NCBI RefSeq assembly: GCF_029962835.1
Contig: NC_080582.1
Span: forward strand, 74,706,177-74,770,176
DNA length: 64,000 nucleotides
Direction: 5' to 3'
Source: Magnolia sinica
Taxonomy: Eukaryota; Streptophyta; Magnoliopsida; Magnoliales; Magnoliaceae
Position numbers and translations under genes: made by a program. Positions 11,901-23,803 of this stretch are shown here, in pieces. A model generated the notes under the pieces. That model was not told the origin of the DNA. It made no database searches and was given only the letters and a program-made list of their open reading frames with translations. Position 1 is the stretch's first letter, and each line of letters opens with the position of its first letter.

Positions 11901-14900
11901 TCACATGAACCACATCAGATCCTTTGTACCTAACAAAAATCAACTCTGTCAAAAACATAGGTGGGCCCACACACAAACCTCTAGTCATAGTCTTCTCTCT
12001 ATTAATGCATGTGGTGTAGCCCACCCGAATTTTGACTAATCATATTTTCTAATCCATGGTATAATAGTGATAGGTGCACTTGATGGATGGAGTGGATGTG
12101 ACATACACAACATAGTGAGCCCCACTAGTCTCATGTGTTATATGGTGCAAATGAGAAAGTTTCCTCATGATTACCAGTGGTTACCACTTACAAAGGCAAC
12201 ACTCATCTTGTAGAGTTAAAAGAATAAAAATAAAAATCGAAAAATACCATAAATAAAAAAAATGGAAAGATGATTAGGAGAGGGCTGCCACGTAGGCAGC
12301 CCCATGTAGGAACATGGATGCATTTAGTATATTTATATAGTTCCTGCGAGCAGTAGTACGCGAAGGCATTTGTGCAGTCTGCTTGGAATGGGCCACAACC
12401 CACAAGTGATGTGTTTCTCACATATGATCCAACTATTAGATGTGCTGCCCAATTTTAGGCCCAGATCCCAAAAATCAGCCCAATCCGCGATTCAGGTGGG
12501 CCATATGATAGCAAACAATTGGTAAGGGGATGTCCACCCTTGATATTTCATGGGGCCCATCATATTTCGTATATGACATCTACTCTGACCATCAGATGTG
12601 ATGCAGGGACATATGATGACCTAATCCTAGATGCATGTATAATCAGGTTAAAGAATGTTCAAAATTCAAATAAATAAAATAATCAACTAACCCTTTCTAA
12701 TTAAACGGATTAGGTAAATTTCAACACAAAGATGAGGTCATTCCGTCAGGATCATGCCCCATAACATAAAATCGCGTAAACAGTAAAAAGGAAGGACCTA
12801 GGGATATGGGGATATCCCAGATCTAGCATAAGTCAGTCCACAGTCAAGTTTGGATTTGATTCTACGGACTAACAATCCATTTTTTCTATTTAAACTAGAA
12901 AGGGGATATCCAGAGATGAACGAAAGGGGTGAAGAATGAAGGGTTTGAGATGAAGAAAGTACAGGTCTTTTTGTCGTCAAAAGAAAAGGAGGATGATTCT
13001 TACCTTTTCCCCACCTCGAAGATATAGAAAGAAGGAAACCTAAAATTGGGGTGGAATCCTCGACATCCAAGGGCCAATCCTGAAACCCTGATCTCTTGAA
13101 TAAAGAGGAAGAAAAGAGACAAATTTTTATTCATTCAATAATAATGAAAATAAGGTTTCTCACAACGTATATATAAGCTATGGAAAAAGTAAAAGTGCAT
13201 TAAAGCCCCCGAAAACAAGGAACATAACAAAAAAAGATGAAAAATTAAAGAAAGTGCAATAAAGCCCTTGAAACAAGAGAAAAGAACAAAAACGCTTAAA
13301 ACTAAAACACCCGTGTGGTAGGGTGTGAAATCCGACTCATGGATCTATGGTCAGGGTGTGGTCATGCTGCTCCTAAACCCGTAGCGCGTCAGAAAATGGG
13401 TCCGATGCACCCAACATCCATCCACATCAACTCCTCCGTTCCGGTACTTTGTCGGGGATGCCTCCTCCTCTGGTACACTCTAAAGGGTGCACCACTGATG
13501 TCCGCATCAAGATGGGTCCCACCATTTTAGGCCCAGGGCCAAAAAACAACCCCATCCATGATTCAGGTGGGCCACACTATGGGACACGGTTGGAAGGGGG
13601 ATGTTCCCCTTGTTCAGCGATTCCCTATGGTGTGGCCCACTCAAATTGCGGGTTAGGCTGATTTTTGGGCCCTAGGCCTAACTTTATGGAGGCATATGAT
13701 GGTTGGCTCGGCTGCCCCAAGCTGACTGCGCAAATGCCCTCGTGCAGTACTACTCATAGTTGGTCAGTTTTTGTTGGTTTTACTATATTATATATTTGTT
13801 TGGTGATGCTTTTCTTTATATTTCTTTGTCCTAGGAATGAGGATGACTGAGGGTTCTGCTATTGACTTAAATTTTATTGCTCCTCTTCTAGTTGTACTGG
13901 CAGATGAGGCTTCAAAAATTGCCTCCATGTATGATGATGTTCTTACAGCAACGATATTGGACGAGGATCAATGCAAAGAATATAAGATGGGTTCGTATTT
14001 GGGCGTTGCAGCTGCATCTGCGAACCCCCCTCGTTTCATCCACATCCATTATAAACCTCCAAATGGGCAAGTGAAAGCCAAATTGGCAATAGTTGGGAAA
14101 GGACTGACGTTTGATAGGTAGTCATTCTTTTGCTAGATGGTCACATTTGTTTTGTGTTGGGTTATTTGCAATATGGAAAATGTGGCGGTTCATAATTTAT
14201 ATGGATTCTTGATTGTTCTTTGTTTTCTATGTTGTTAGTGGTGGCTACAACCTTAAGACGGGGCCAGGCTGTTTTATTGAGCGCATGAAGCTTGATATGG
14301 GAGGTTCTGCAGCAGCTCTCGGTGCAGCAAAATCCATAGGGCAAATTAAACCGCCAGGAGTAGAGGCAAGTTGAAAAAAAAAAAAAACATGAACATCAAA
14401 GCAATTTCTAGTCTTTGAAAGTGGCGCAGCATGCTACTAAATCATCATCATTGTCTAAGCCTTATCGCAACTAATTGGGGTCTGCTGACATGGCATGCTA
14501 TTAAATGTAGGTAGAAAATTTGTATTTTCCAGGTCCATTTCATTGTTGCTGCTTGTGAGAACATGATCAGCGGTACTGGCATGAGACCTGGGGATATAAT
14601 CACAGCTTCTAATGGAAAAACGATTGAGGTAATTGTTGTTGTTGTTTGTTGGGAGCACTATTCAGTTTTCTTTATCTGACATGCTTGTTTGTGTTCATCT
14701 CATTCCAAAATTATTCATCATCCATGAAAATAGTTGTTCCATATTCATGCATATTCTGACCAACTTATTGTTAGGAAAGTAGCATCATGTGTTGTTTATT
14801 ATCTTTTCTATGAGAACATTTCCATTATTTGTAATGTTATACTCGTTTCTTCTTCTTTTACATATAGTCAATCAAGGTTTCTAACAGTGCAGGGTCGAGG

Positions 14901-17900
14901 GGGTCGATCCTACAAGGCAAGGTGAAAGCCTTATGTGTTCCGAGTTGTTTTTTGAACATTAACAATATTATTAATAAAAGGCTGAAGCCACCATATACAA
15001 CTACACAACACAACCACAAAAATTGCCAACGATCTTGGAAATGATCCATGAATTTTACAGCCCCAGCCCTTTCTGTTACATGAGGTTTTACCCTTTTAAA
15101 CACAACTGAGGCTGACCCCTTTTGATTCCTAAAACACCGATCATTCCTTTCTAACCATAAAGCCCACAATCCAGCTAGCATAAATAACCGCCAAATACTC
15201 CTTCCTAATCCCCCACCATGCCATGCTAGGAAAAAAAAAGTTTTCAACTGAACTCGGCATCACCCATAATACCCTAAAGAGTCGAAAGAATGATGCAGGA
15301 CAATTCACCACTTGCTCTAAAAGCTCGAATTGTTAGAGTATGACGAATTAATTCCTTTATCTCATAGCCCAGGCCTTACATCTCATGGGTTAGGACCTCG
15401 GCCGAACCGCCTTCATGGGTCCCAAATCACATGGGCCGCCTATCCTGAGTGTGTCCCCGCATCCCACGGGCTACCCCACTCGAGCCCGATGTGAAATGCG
15501 TATTAATCACCCCTAGTAACCCTAAGTGTGTCCCTGCATCCCACGGGCTACCCCACCCGAGCCCGGTGTGAAACGCGCATTAATCACCCCTGGCAAGGAG
15601 TCTCGAACACGAGACCTCCCCATGGGCTCCAAATCGCATGAGTCACCCACCCCAAGTGTGCCCCTGCATCCAACAGGCGACCCCACTCGAGACTAGTGTG
15701 AAAATACCCCTGCATTAATCATCCCTGGTGATGAGTCTCGAACACGAGCCCTCTGGCTCTGATATCAATTTGATGCATGATAAGTAACCATTTGCTTTAG
15801 AAGCTTGAACTGTTAGAGTATGACGAATTAATCCCTTTATCTCATAGCCCAGGCCCCACATTTCATAGGTTAGAACCTCGGCCGAACCCCCTTCATGGGC
15901 CCCAAATCACATGGGCCGCCCACCCCGAGTGTGTCCCCGCATCCCACGGGCTACCCCACTCGAGCCCGGTGTGAAATGCATATTAATCACCCTTGGTAAG
16001 GATTCTCAAACACGAGACCTCCCCTGTGGGCCCCAAATCGCATGGGTCACCCACCCCGAGTGTGCCCCTGCATCCAACAGGCGACCCCACTCGAGCCCAG
16101 TGTGAAAATGCCCCTGCATTAAAGAAGTTCCCCCACACTTCTCTTGCGAAAGAGCAATGGATAAAGAGATGATCCACCGATTCTTCGGCTTAAAAGCAGA
16201 GTAGACACATTCGGAAGGATCATCTTCCTTTTACGAAGATTATCTATAGTTTGCACCTTTTTTCTGCCCACTAGCCAAGCAAATGCCACCACCTTTAACG
16301 GAGCTCCAGAGTGCCATGTAAGCATCGTTGGAGCATCCCCTTTGGTAGCATCACTCCCACTTAGCATCCTATACATGGACCTCACTGAGAACTTGCTGGA
16401 TTTTCTTTAAGCCATCCGAGTGAGTCCACATTTTCTAGCATCGGGAACTCCTTGGCTAGCAGCTCTAGAAGGACACACAATTCTGCACGGAGGAGCCCAA
16501 ATAGTTTCCTTGCACAATTCTTCAACTTCTATGTCCTCTAGGTGCTGAATTGTGAACCTCAATAGATAAATCCAAAAATATTTACAAATAGAAAAATGTA
16601 AAAAGTAGGAAACTTTGAAAGGACTAAAAAAAAACATTAAAAATAGATTGTAAACACTGACGTATGGTATGCACCTAGTTTTTAAAGCTGAGCACCTCCT
16701 GCCTCGAGGCTCTTCACCATTGGGTAGGTGAAAGAAAAAGTCTTCAAGGGAAGGTGGATGAAGAAGTCCTCAGGACTGTTCCTGAGGCTTGAGCCTCATA
16801 TGGTGGACGGATCGATCATATAAGAAATAAACAAAATTATAGTGGGCAGTTGTATTCTATCTCAGAAATGCCAAATTAATGAACCATTTCTTTGTGCACT
16901 ATCCTTTTGCATCGGAATTGTGGTTGCGGTGTCTTAATCAATGTGTAACAGTCTGGTGCATGCAAAGATTGTTAGGATAGCTTTTGCATCATGGAATTTA
17001 GTGGGTCTAAGGGCAAGAAGGGGGGGTGGATTCTGTGGAAGTTGTATTTCTTGACAGTAGTCTGGTCCATTTTAAGGAACACAACAGCAGGACCTTCCAA
17101 AATAAGTCAAAATCCTTCTGGCAGGTCATTGAGAGGGTTAGGGGGATACTGATAGCTTGGACTAGTGTGTTGGAGACCTTTGAGGGTTTTAAGAGGGAGG
17201 AGTTATATGGGGAACGGGGTGCTATCTAATTCATGTCTTTTTATTGTCTGATCTGCTTCTTGTCCTTCCTAGCCTGTTTTTTTGGGCTTTCTTTGCTGAT
17301 TTTTTTAATTTTTATTTTAAGTATCTCGAAAAAGATTCCGCCTGTTGTCTCCTAAAGTATGGCTATTTGCTTTAATTCTCTATTGCAGGTCAATAATACT
17401 GATGCAGAAGGTAGACTGACGCTTGCAGATGCTTTGGTTTATGCTTGTAAGCAAGGTGCTGAGAAGGTATTGTTACACCCAAAAACACAACTCTATTTTG
17501 TTGGCTGGGTCTGTTTATCTTTTAGAAATAATTGTCATCAGCTATCTTAATAAAGTATTCAGTTCTGTATAAAAATTCGAAATTCATTTTGGGAATATTT
17601 AAGATGATAACTAGAAGCTAAGCTTGTCATTAAAAAAAGAAAGAAAGATCTATAGAAGTGAAATGTGTCTCATGCAGCATTTACTGAAATGTGTCATGGA
17701 AGCTTAATATTGAAGCCATCTGCTTCTCAATTGTCCAAAGGATGATCAGACAAGGAGACATTCTTTGTATAAAAAATAGGTAAAATGTAAGAACATATCA
17801 AAAGGAAATTAAAGAAATTTCAGTTTTGTTTGAAGCGATATCAATTTGAAAAAACCTCCACTAATCAATTACCATCGACGATGTTTGGACCGTGTAGAAT

Positions 17901-20900
17901 GGGGCAAAAAAAGTCATGCAATAACCATTTCAAAGAATTGCAAACTACATAAATATCATACTATGGACATATATTTGTCTACATTGACAAGGAAATGATA
18001 TGAGGAACAACTAATTGTCCTAAAAGATGTGGAAGTTACAAAGTCCTGACCAAAGCTCTGTGAAGAAGCATATACAAATTAGAACAATTCTGAATCGCAG
18101 TTCCTTGTATGCTTTTCCAATAATCATTTACATGGTACGTATTGTGTGAATGTGATGGGTAGATCTTGGAGGTTTCACTTGATTTTTCTTAGGTTGTTTG
18201 TGAAGCTTTGTTTTAGTTTGATATGTTGGTCAATCTCGACATGCATCTAAAGCTTAATTTGCTCTTGGAGGCCATGTTGATACTTTTGAGTACGTAGATC
18301 ACGACCTTGAAGTTGGTGGGACGAGTTATCTTTTGTGGTCTCGCTAATTTTTTTAAAGATGGATTGAATTTGTTAGGGCCAGAAGCCAAAAGAAAAGAAA
18401 AAACAACAACAGACAGAAAAAGAAGCGGAAAAAACAAACCAGAAAAGAAAAGACCAACAGAGAACCAACTCTTTGAAAGAGCAACCTAAACAAGACCCCA
18501 AATGGACCAAACCCAGGGAGCCCACTCCGTGATATACAAAAGAGCCCTGTTACAAGATCTCTCCGCTGACCCACTCACACTGCTAAAACACCAATTTGTG
18601 GTCTCACTTTCCATGGATGTTAATTGACAGTAGACATGAGTTAGGATATATTAATTGCAAGGTTAAGGAGAGCCTTCTATAGAAAAAGATTGCTATACAA
18701 TTTGTGAATCGGAGAACTTAATCGTCATGTCATGGCTTCTTCCCTCAAAGAAGCCTCGAATTAACCGTAGGCTGAAGTTCCTTCGTACAACTAAAGAAGT
18801 GTGGATTATAGTTGCTCAAAATTACTCTCGGCGCCTATCAAGACATTGGAAACCATCTTCTTGGGGAGAAATCCCTATTAGTGTTAGACAACTTTGTGTG
18901 ATAAGACGGAGGAGTTAGATCACTACAAACACCGACTATTTGTATCTCCTGCACAGGAAAGGATTTTTGAATTGTGAGCCGAACTAAATGCTGAGTATGA
19001 GTTGATTCGGGATCAGATCTTAGGGAGACATTTCTTCCGCCCTTAGGTGATGTATTATACACATGCTGTTTTGCTGTGTGATGAGGCTCCACATGCAATT
19101 ATGCATACTCACTGTCGATGTTTATTAGAGGTCCATTCTAGATTTAAAAATTCCAATATTCTCCATATAACCTTTTGTACCATTGCATGCAGGTAGTTGA
19201 TCTGGCAACGCTAACTGGGGCATGTGTAGTTGCCCTTGGGCCCACTATTGCCGGTATGTATATCTTAGGATCATGGATTTCTTCCACTTCTTCAGAATTG
19301 TTGTTTATCCTTCCAGTATTGCAGTACATAGTGAACTTTGTTGCTGCCTAAAATATTTTTCTAATTTTTATCTGTGGAAGTTCAAAAAAAAAAAAATCTT
19401 CTTTTCGATGGACCTTTTCCAAGTAATTCTTCACGGTTTGTCACTATTGAAAATCCATGGCTGTGGTGATTCTCTTAAAACTGGTGGCAGTCGTATTTTT
19501 ATTCTTCCTGATTTAACTGTCTTAAATTTGTTCGTGTTTCCTCCCCTCCTTTTATTTTCATTTCCACTGTATTTTAAACTAATCTTTTGGTTATTTCTTA
19601 TTATTCAATTCAGCTGATTTGAAAAATAGAAATTGCTTGGTTCTACATTGGACAGAGTATTTTACCTTTTCAGGCTCACTTGATTCCAGTTCTACATTTA
19701 TGTACCATGGTGTTCAATGTCTGCAACGACAAACCTGAACAGGCAATTATACCCATCGCGTGGTGATTCAAAATGCCGATAGGATGGCCCCTATTCCCCA
19801 TTTACGAAAAAGAACTATATTGGAAATCAAATGCATAATCCAACTATATTTAGTCTTTACTATTGAATGTGGATCATTATCATATTTTCTTCCTAATTGT
19901 GCATTTTTGGACACCAATCTAAGGGTTAGGATTTTCATATCTGGGATATTTTTCTTGGAGCACAGGCCATTGACAGTTTGCCATGATATCAACCATTTGG
20001 ATTAATGAACCATGGCCTTGCTTTCACAAACTGAAAACCTTAGCAAACTGTACATATCATCTGGTCAAGCATCATATGACACCTCTCTAAAAATATCTTA
20101 CATGCAAAGCATCAAAGCAGAGGACTTGTCGGACTGATATTAACATTTCATGCTCATGAACCTCATACAGGAGTATTCACACCAAGTGATGAGCTAGTGA
20201 AGGAGCTTCTTACAGCTGCAGAGGTCACTGGGGAGAAGTTTTGGAGGATGCCATTAGAGGATAGCTATTGGGAGTCGATGAAATCAGGAGTGGCAGACAT
20301 GGTTAACACTGGAGAACGCCCAGGTGGTGCTATCACAGCTGCACTTTTCTTGAAACAGGTCTGGCTTATTTCTCCATTACTGCTTTTTATTCTCTCTCTT
20401 CTGAATGTGTCTGGAAGTTTGGTAGGCCCATGAAGACTTGGGGTGTTGACTAGGGATAGGGTATGACATCATGACAAATGGATTTACATATGAGTGTGTG
20501 GTGGCCCATTCTTCTTGGCCATCGGTTCAGTGCACCAATCTAAACCGGGAGTTGAATCGTGTTTGATGGTTAGCAGGAATGAGGAATTATAGGCTTGAGC
20601 CTCAGCAACTGTATGGTTTGCATTGGTGCGTGATTACATACATGCAAAGAGCATGGCTCAATGATCTGAACATTAATCTGATGGGTTGCGCATGGGGAAT
20701 GCCGCTCTCAGATTCGAATTCTAACCCTTTGGTGTTTGTTTGTCTTCTTATTTTCCAATTTTCTGTTGAACAAGGACAGTTGCTGCATTTTCCTCCCTTG
20801 ACCTTCTATTTGCAGGACTCTGTTTGATGGGATATGATCTTCCAAACTGGGAGATATTTGGACCCATCAAATAAACGGGTCTGGATCTCCAAGCCGTGGG

Positions 20901-21782
20901 CTCCGCATGCACAGAATCCCCAAATCATACAATTGGTGAGGTGCATGACCCTGTAATTCCTCAGTAGAAAGTAAGTGATGAACCACATTGGCAGTAGAGC
21001 AGATTAGGTGAGACCCCGGCCTCACCCAAGACGGCGCGGCCCTTACCATGCGGCCCACCTTGATGTATGTATTATGTATCCATGTTGTCCATCCATTTTT
21101 TCCAGATCATTTTAGGGAATTATCCCAAAATGAAGCAGATCCAATTATCAGGTGGACCATACCATAAGAAACAGTGGTGATTGACCATCCTACCATTAAA
21201 AACTTCTTAGGGCACATCTTAATGTTTCGGTAGTGTTTATTTACCATCCAATCTGTTGATAAGGTCACATAAGCCTGGATGAAGGGAAAAAAAAACAAAT
21301 ATCAGCTTGATCCAAAACTCGTGGCCCATTAATTGTCAATCACCACTGTTTCTTATGGTATGGTCCACCTGATAATTGGATCTGCTTCATTTTTGGAATA
21401 ATGCCCTAAAATGATCTGGGAAAAAGGTTGGGCAGCGTGGATACATAATAAATACATCGAGGTGGGCCCCACGGTAACCCCATGGTAAGGGCCCCATGGC
21501 AGATCCCACCTCTTGAATTTTTTGGCAAATTAACTCGATGGTCCTTGATTTCGGCCTTCCGGGCATGACCCCAAATGTGACATGGTCTGATTGAAAGCGT
21601 GGATTAGTTAGTAATGATGAAATGAAATGATGAATTCTCTGCTTTTGCAGTTTGTTGATGAGAAGGTCCAGTGGCTTCATATTGACATGGCAGGCCCCGT
21701 TTTGAACGAGAAGAAGAAATCTGCCACGGGATTTGGGGTCTCGACGTTGGTGGAATGGGTTCTGAAAAATTCATCGTCTTAG
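5074..21782 (+). CDS. LAP: Leucine aminopeptidase (M17 family), tandem copy 1, ten exons, complete
   Basis: Metal-dependent exopeptidase releasing N-terminal residues from peptides; plant members are cytosolic or plastidic and typically hexameric (family knowledge). Exons: 5074-5142, 10726-11146, 11555-11749, 13892-14117, 14239-14365, 14533-14628, 17389-17466, 19193-19253, 20171-20358, 21651-21782; they join in phase to 530 residues, the usual length for a plant LAP. The N-terminal regulatory domain covers about residues 24-225 and the catalytic domain about 230-530. The metal and catalytic residues are visible: K298, D303 (KGLTFDSGGY), K310, D323 (DMGG), D383, E385 and R387 (NTDAEGRL signature). 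Intron 5 is GC-AG. Start 5074 is the first ATG after the promoter MITE; the frame stays open upstream but has no ATG. Odd points: F316, R319, L322 and L505 replace residues shared by the sister copies, so activity may differ. Splicing is inferred from paralogue alignment and frame, not from transcripts. Confidence 0.93.
5945..5979. repeat. (CT)n microsatellite
   Basis: About 17 uninterrupted CT units within intron 1 of copy 1. Confidence 0.95.
6520..6766. repeat. Tandem duplication of about 121 bp
   Basis: Two adjacent units, each starting with a poly-T run followed by GGAGTTGTGTTTTCAAT and ending with CTTACCCTTTTCAAC. Only a few bases differ, so the duplication is fairly recent. Not present in copies 2 and 3. 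Confidence 0.85.
8218..8545. mobile_element. MITE with 74-bp terminal inverted repeats
   Basis: Arms 8218-8291 and 8472-8545 are near-perfect reverse complements, beginning AGAGGAATGCTCAC and ending ATCACACGYGATG. Each arm is itself partly palindromic (TTCTCAYGAGAA). The roughly 180-bp centre has no coding potential. It is flanked by TATATA-rich DNA, which hides the target duplication. Confidence 0.85.
8659..9173. mobile_element. Palindromic-core MITE (type h)
   Basis: Inverted ends ATGAGGTCAACCTCATGGG and ATGAGGTTGACCTCACAGG (right end reverse-complemented), followed on both sides by AGCTTCCCATRAGG and the shared GTGGGCCYCACCAT core start. Each tip is also a self-palindrome. Confidence 0.7.
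9304..9700. mobile_element. Palindromic-core MITE (type i) with target duplication
   Basis: Ends of about 50 bp: GCAGATTGTGTCCTACCC at left and GCAGATTGCTTCCTACCC at right after reverse complement, then CTCTAGCCAYRAACGGG. Flanks TTGGGTCCGGC (9293-9303) and TTTGGTCCGGC (9701-9711) match at 10 of 11 bases. Copies 2 and 3 have the uninterrupted site. Confidence 0.75.
11750..13891 (+). other. Intron 3 of LAP copy 1 and its contents
   Basis: Donor CTG/GTTTGT, acceptor TTCTAG. The homologous introns of copies 2 and 3 (35674-36962, 57740-58983) align over most of the length; the main difference is the solo LTR at 12599-13509. The shared parts hold GTGGGCCCAC-rich repeat remnants that predate the triplication. 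Confidence 0.7.
12599..13509. mobile_element. Solo LTR of a retrotransposon, copy 1 only
   Basis: Begins TGATGC and ends GCATCA (TG...CA ends with 6-bp inverted tips) and is flanked by perfect 5-bp duplications AGATG at 12594-12598 and 13510-13514. Copies 2 and 3 have the empty site with a single AGATG. It contains a TATATATAAG motif near 13169 and an AATAAA-like site downstream, as an LTR would. No coding sequence. Confidence 0.8.
14948..16548 (-). mobile_element. 5'-truncated LINE (L1-type), minus strand, in intron 6 of copy 1
   Basis: On the minus strand the sequence reads as the end of a plant LINE ORF2: a zf-RVT-like region at 16385-16130 ([19 protein letters not shown], then [13 protein letters not shown]) and the C-terminal [14 protein letters not shown] block near 15160-15130. 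The reading frame is broken by a TRIM-like insertion (15291-16121) and carries stops. Absent from copies 2 and 3, which join directly across it. T-rich sequence at the left end fits a minus-strand poly(A) tail. Confidence 0.8.
15291..16121 (-). mobile_element. TRIM-like retrotransposon nested in the LINE
   Basis: Two long direct repeats (about 15291-15715 and 15771-16121) act as LTRs around roughly 55 bp. That centre holds, on the minus strand, TGATATCAGAGC, which matches 11 of 12 bases of the initiator tRNA-Met primer-binding site. Perfect 5-bp duplications AAGAA flank the whole at 15286-15290 and 16122-16126. The LTRs differ by one internal sub-repeat of about 80-90 bp (GAGTGTGTCCCCGCATCCC unit). 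It encodes no protein. Confidence 0.75.
17008..17300 (+). mobile_element. LINE 3'-end remnant in intron 6 of copy 1
   Basis: Plus-strand translation gives a block resembling the LINE ORF2 C-terminus ([18 protein letters not shown], then [10 protein letters not shown]). Homologous remnants lie in the same intron of copies 2 and 3, so the insertion predates the triplication. Confidence 0.55.
18340..18592 (-). mobile_element. Short 5'-truncated LINE 3' fragment, intron 7 of copy 1
   Basis: About 250 bp with a T-rich left end (minus-strand poly-A) and an [12 protein letters not shown] terminal frame on the minus strand. It is flanked by imperfect direct repeats TTTGTGGTCTCGCT and TTTGTGGTCTCACT (13 of 14). 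Copies 2 and 3 have one uninterrupted TTTGTGGTCTCACT. Confidence 0.65.
21039..21493. mobile_element. Palindromic-core MITE in intron 9 of copy 1
   Basis: Inverted ends GGCCCTTACCATG at both sides, then the shared GGCCCACCTYGATGTAT core. The homologous place in copy 2 (about 46.81 kb) lacks it. Confidence 0.7.
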
Positions 21783-21861
21783 CTTCTGGCAGAAATTCTC
21801 CGAAATCGGCATAAACCTCCTGTATAGGAATAGGTGATAAAAAAAGCTCAAATGGGTTGTG

Positions 21862-21867
21862 AATAAA
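21862..21867 (+). terminator. Candidate poly(A) signal of LAP copy 1
   Basis: AATAAA lies 80 bases after the TAG stop, in a 3' flank that aligns with the same region of copy 2. Confidence 0.5.
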
Positions 21868-22635
21868 AAGATGGATTGGAATGGGAGAAATCTGCAGTGA
21901 ATGTGTGTAGTTTATTTATATTGTTAAAGGCATCTTCTGCTGTTCATAAGATCTCAGAAATGTTAGGATCAAATGACATCTTCTTGGGAGTGAATGCATG
22001 AAAATTGAAAGCATATATATGGGGATGCCTCCTTCAAGGTGCGGCGGTTGTTGTATCTTCTCACCTTCAAGCGTATACGAATGACTTTTGTATCTTCCCT
22101 TAATCCTGGAGATTCACACCTGATGATCAGGTTTGGTAAAAGATAGACAATGGGCCCCACACAAACCTATGATTGGTGTACGATGTATATAAAGTATCAC
22201 ACTGGAGTATTAAATAAATCCTGCATTTATGCAATTTTGTGCATGCGCTGGATGGGACTTCAATGGCATTGACATTCTGCTGATGACATCGAACACTTTC
22301 AATGACATCGAGTAGCAACATCAAAGTGTTCCAGCGACCAACATGAATTAGCAACATCGAAGTGTTCCAGCGACCAACATGAATTTTTTCGGAATTTTCC
22401 GATGGCATTGAGCATCTGTCAATGGCATCAATCTCGGCTCACATCCAACCCAAGGAGAATTTTCAATCTTGGGAACTTTTGGTACATGGGCCACTCAAGA
22501 TGAGGGCCATCATATCAACGGTTTGGATCACTGAGTCATGGCCCCGGTTAAGAGATTTAAAGCCTCATAGCTAAATGGGGTGGGCCTATCTCCGAGAGAT
22601 GGACCTGATTTCCTGGACTGCGACTGGACTTGGAC

Positions 22636-22757
<122 letters not shown>

Positions 22758-23396
22758 CTTTCATCAAGGCTTTTATGACCTTATCAGTAAATTAGATGGC
22801 AAATAAACATTATGGTGGGCTTTTGGAAGTGTTTAATGGTGGGCATTTTCAATCACCGTTGTTTCCTATGGCATGGTCCACCTAAGATTTCGATCTCATG
22901 ATGTAAAATGAGTTGGTAAAATAGATGGACAGCGTGAACATACAATACATGTCAAGTTCGGCACGTAGGTAGGGCCACATGCACTTAATGCACTAGATTT
23001 CAAGCGTTAATCTAGCTAGAGGTTTTATGTAGTAAAGATTTAGATCATTGAAATCATTCGAGCAATGACTCATCACTTTGAAATCTAGTTCAATGGTGCA
23101 AGGTAAGCCATCTCTTTTATATATTTTATTTCGGTTTTATTAAATGCATCAAAGCAATTCTATTATATTGTTTGGAAAAAAAATGTATAATTTCCCAAAC
23201 GTGGTATCGTAACACATGTTCTAACTTATGCATTTGACAAATAGTTTGTATGAAATTTATGTTGTTAAGGAGCATATTTTCAAGGACACTACAAATCAAT
23301 CATGGAGGTGCAGGAGACCTGAATTTTCCATGATAATCATTGTCATTTGTTAGGCTCAGCAAATGATGATATTGTAGTAGATCTTCAGCTCCGTCT

Positions 23397-23534
23397 TTTT
23401 TTTTTTCCTTAATACATGCACACACACACCCCATACACTCACGCTGGTGGAATTTCACCACCTATGAGTACTTGAACCCTTGATCGGGAGTTGAAACTCC
23501 TGAGAGTCTACCACCCGAGCAAGAGTAAGGACCC
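23397..23534 (-). mobile_element. tRNA-derived SINE (family 1), minus strand
   Basis: Read on the minus strand it has a box A-like GGTAGACTCTCAGG and a box B-like GGGTTCAAGTAC. It ends in an A-rich tail (T-run at 23397 on plus). Target duplications of 16 bp, ATCTTCAGCTCCGTCT (23381-23396) and ATCTTCGGCTCCGTCT (23535-23550), flank it. Same family as the element at 52169-52304. Confidence 0.8.
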
Positions 23535-23803
23535 ATCTTCGGCTCCGTCTTACCATCCAAATAATGGGGAATCTCATTGCTTGAATAGGATAATCGGAGA
23601 GTGGACCAAGGCTGTTCATATATAGGTATAGATTGGCTGTGGAAACTCCTATGCATTCAAATTTCATCGTTGAATCCTCCTCCTCCATGCCTCTCCAATG
23701 GAAGAGGAAACTTTTACATGTTGCAAGTCAAATACATAAGTTAAAATGGTACTTTGGGGCGTAGACGTAAACTGTACATCACGCCTTTGTGGACCCTAGC
23801 TAA

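Noticed and set aside
14366..14372. Using the GT inside GCAAGTTG as a normal donor for intron 5
   Set aside because: It would add 4 nt and break the frame before [10 protein letters not shown] in all three copies; the GC donor preserves it.
15911..16177. Pro/Arg-rich frames in the TRIM-like element
   Set aside because: They are readings of GC-rich LTR sub-repeats; the only real coding trace here is the LINE on the minus strand outside 15291-16121.
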